From Elusimicrobiota bacterium (GTDB lineage Bacteria > Elusimicrobiota > Elusimicrobia > UBA1565), in contig DMEZ01000031.1 of the NCBI GenBank assembly GCA_003450735.1, forward strand, positions 1-7,229: 7,229 nucleotides of DNA. Direction: 5' to 3'. A program made the translations under genes and the position numbers. The notes beneath the pieces are model-generated. The model was not told the origin of the DNA and did not search any database. It saw only the letters and a list, made by a program, of their open reading frames with translations. Each line of letters opens with the position of its first letter. Position 1 is the stretch's first letter. Shown here piece by piece: positions 5,755 to 7,229 of the stretch.

Positions 5755-7026
5755 ATGCCCGTACTCCTCCTGCTCCTTCTCCCGGTCCTCGCCGCCGCCC
5801 TGGAATGCCCCCAGGACAAGGTGGCGGTGCCCGACCCGCGCACGCAGGAGGTTGCCTGCAAGCCGCGCCTCAAGCGGACCCGCGAGATCTTCGACCAGGA
5901 CAAGCACCCCCAGGACCCCTGTCCGGACGGCACCTGGTGGCATCGCACGCGCGAGGACTGCACACCGGTCGTCTGCACCGAGGAGTCCAACACCGCGTCC
6001 CTGGGCCCGCTCTGCGCGAAGGGCCAGCACGAGCACCTCAACACGGGCGCGGACTGGACGCGGCCCATCGTCTGCGTGGAGAATTATAAGCCCGGCAACG
6101 AAACGACCGGAGGCAAGAACCCGAAGAAGAACGGCTGCGACCTCTGCGTCATCAACAAGCCCGAGCACCGCATGGACGGAGGCCGAGCCTGGCGCTTCGA
6201 GAAACCCGGGGAGGAGGAGCGCAAGAAGAAGCGCTCGGGTTCCCAGTCCGGGAAGCTGGACGGCAAGCGTTGGGGCGGCAAGAGCGCCCGCTTCAAGGCC
6301 CCGCGCATCCCGGGCGGAGCACCGAAGAAAGGGGACTCCTGCCCCGAGGGGGAAATCGGCGCACAGCGGGCCGATGGGCGTCTGTTCTGCCTCGGAGGCG
6401 AGTCGGCGGGGCATTGCCCGCCGGGGGCGGAGGATTTCAAGGGGACCTGCGTCCCCTGCCTTGCGGGCGAACAGAGCGTGGTCATCGACGGCCTCTCGCG
6501 CTGCCTGAGCAACCCCTGTCCGCAGGGGCGCCTGCCCGTCCCCGAGAAGGGCCTCGTCGAGCGCTACGTCTGCCCGAAACCCGCGCCCGTGATCACCTAC
6601 GCCTCAGGGCCGATGGGCATCCCGATGCCCCAGCTCAGCGAGCCCCGGGTGGATCGGGCGCGCATCCTCCCCGAGGAGGGGAAGACGCCGGCCGAGGCGC
6701 CGGCCTGCGCGAAGGGGGAAGGCCTGCGGTGGACCAGGAGTGAATGGGATTGCCGTCCGTGCTCTGCCGGACTGGAGGCTCTGCCCCGCAACGGACATCC
6801 GGTGTGCCTGCCGAAGCGCAAGGCCTGTCCGGAAGGGCGGGTGCCGGACGCCTCACGCTGCGCCGCTTGTCCGAAAGGCTCCGTCTTCTCGGCTTCGCGC
6901 GGCCCGCTCTTCCCGCGCTGCCTGCCCGAGGAAGCCCTCCCGACGAAGGCCCCGGAAGCTCTCCGCAAGGCCGAGACCGACAAGGCGGCGCCGGAACAAG
7001 CTCCCGCCGTGCCCCTCCTCCGCTAG
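5755..7026 (+). CDS. Secreted cysteine-rich repeat protein, function unknown
   Basis: A 423-residue protein of no family I recognise. It opens with a short hydrophobic signal peptide (residues 2-15, a run of Leu then AAA) and should be cleaved near A15. The first cysteine is C18, preceded by Glu, so this is not a lipobox. The mature part has 25 cysteines. About ten C-x2-G-x(7-18)-C modules begin at residues 56, 87, 196, 221, 235, 255, 318, 336, 358 and 372, with a degenerate one at 18. Three sets are paired as C-x2-G...C-x2-C-x2-G...C (221-250, 318-351, 358-389). The pattern recalls disulfide-rich CPxG modules of extracellular receptors and adhesins, but no homology is claimed. A cysteine-free basic segment (139-195, with ERKKKR at 155-160) divides the first modules from the rest, and a Pro/Met-rich spacer lies at 276-316. 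The tail after C389 is rich in Ala, Pro, Lys and Glu. ATG 5731 is an alternative start. The product is probably periplasmic or on the cell surface. Confidence 0.72.
   Translation: MPVLLLLLLPVLAAALECPQDKVAVPDPRTQEVACKPRLKRTREIFDQDKHPQDPCPDGTWWHRTREDCTPVVCTEESNTASLGPLCAKGQHEHLNTGADWTRPIVCVENYKPGNETTGGKNPKKNGCDLCVINKPEHRMDGGRAWRFEKPGEEERKKKRSGSQSGKLDGKRWGGKSARFKAPRIPGGAPKKGDSCPEGEIGAQRADGRLFCLGGESAGHCPPGAEDFKGTCVPCLAGEQSVVIDGLSRCLSNPCPQGRLPVPEKGLVERYVCPKPAPVITYASGPMGIPMPQLSEPRVDRARILPEEGKTPAEAPACAKGEGLRWTRSEWDCRPCSAGLEALPRNGHPVCLPKRKACPEGRVPDASRCAACPKGSVFSASRGPLFPRCLPEEALPTKAPEALRKAETDKAAPEQAPAVPLLR
5922..7023 (+). repeat. Tandem degenerate C-x2-G...C modules (protein-level repeat)
   Basis: Within the secreted protein about ten modules begin with CPxG, CAKG, CLAG or CSAG and close with a Cys 8-19 residues later. 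Two early copies (from C56 and C87) are separated from eight later ones (C196 to C389) by a basic linker. The copies differ in length and sequence, so this is an old, diverged repeat and not a recent DNA duplication; no long exact DNA repeat is evident. Confidence 0.6.
7023..7026. other. CTAG shared by two convergent stop codons
   Basis: The palindrome CTAG supplies TAG to the plus-strand gene (7024-7026) and to the minus-strand gene (7025-7023). The two coding regions therefore overlap tail to tail, and no intergenic terminator is possible between them. Confidence 0.8.
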
Positions 7027-7229
7027 AAGTAGAAGTTCATCCCCAGCGAGGCTTCCTGGTGGGGGGTGCGCCGGCGCAGGTCCGCGCGCAGTTCCAGGTC
7101 GCGTGATAGAGGCCAGCAGAGGCCGAGCTTCACGAGGTCGTTGGCCGTCTTGTCGCCCAGGGCGTAGCGCCGAACGGAGCCCTCCAGCTGAGCGCGCACC
7201 GGCCCCAGCGTGAGCACCGTCCCCGCCCA
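7023..7229 (-). CDS. Probable outer-membrane beta-barrel protein, C-terminal end (partial)
   Basis: The reading frame is open from the window edge to TAG at 7025-7023, giving the last 68 residues of a larger protein; the GTG at 7217 is not needed as a start because the frame continues to 7229. The final residues GMNFYF end in Phe with alternating hydrophobic positions, the beta-signal recognised by the BamA assembly machinery. Upstream segments such as LVKLGLCW and LELRADLRR alternate polar and non-polar residues and alternate with short turns, as in transmembrane beta strands. This points to an outer-membrane porin or autotransporter-type barrel; the specific family cannot be read from this fragment. 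It converges on the cysteine-rich protein gene, and their stop codons overlap in one CTAG. Confidence 0.6.
   Translation of the reverse strand, partial: WAGTVLTLGPVRAQLEGSVRRYALGDKTANDLVKLGLCWPLSRDLELRADLRRRTPHQEASLGMNFYF

Noticed and set aside
5755..5808. Lipoprotein signal at the cysteine-rich protein
   Set aside because: The first cysteine follows AALE, with Glu at the -1 position, which does not fit the lipobox. Ordinary signal peptidase cleavage after the Ala triplet is more likely.
5266..6414. Minus-strand open frame of 382 codons opposite the cysteine-rich gene
   Set aside because: It overlaps the kinase-like gene out of frame and lies antisense to the ordered cysteine pattern. The repeating CxxG modules support the plus frame.

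Overview
The window is about 7.2 kb of very G+C-rich bacterial DNA with a strong preference for G or C at third codon positions. It is packed almost without gaps. Two outer-envelope signatures point to a Gram-negative (diderm) bacterium: a protein ending in the Phe-terminated strand typical of outer-membrane beta-barrels, and an OmpA-like peptidoglycan-binding domain. The sequence alone does not fix the phylum. The gene mix would suit a high-GC uncultivated lineage such as Elusimicrobiota or a deltaproteobacterium/myxobacterium, but that is only a guess.

Layout. (1) Positions 1-660, plus: the C-terminal part of a PLP enzyme, most likely 2-amino-3-ketobutyrate CoA ligase (Kbl). (2) Positions 663-1400, plus, two bases downstream: a membrane-anchored protein with one TPR-like helix pair and a divergent OmpA-like domain. 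(3) Positions 5714 down to 1406, minus: a three-gene operon with 4-base start/stop overlaps at both junctions. It runs from a short BadF/BadG-type sugar-kinase-like ATPase to NAD+-dependent DNA ligase (LigA) to bifunctional purine enzyme PurH. (4) Positions 5755-7026, plus, divergent from that operon: a secreted 423-residue protein with 25 cysteines in about ten C-x2-G...C modules, of no family I recognise. (5) Positions 7023-7229, minus: the last 68 residues of a probable outer-membrane beta-barrel protein that continues past the window edge.

The operon genes do different jobs (sugar phosphorylation, DNA replication/repair, purine synthesis), so the grouping looks like genome compaction rather than one pathway. 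The only real intergenic gap is the 40 bases at 5715-5754, which should hold both divergent promoters. It is locally AT-rich and contains a perfect 10-base palindrome. At the convergent junctions the genes either nearly touch (1400/1406) or share a CTAG that supplies both stops (7023-7026), so no stem-loop terminators fit there outside coding sequence.

The two items most worth follow-up are the cysteine-rich secreted protein and PurH. In PurH several normally conserved active-site residues appear replaced, including three catalytic-type lysines read as arginine. I see no CRISPR array, RNA gene, insertion sequence or phage gene.
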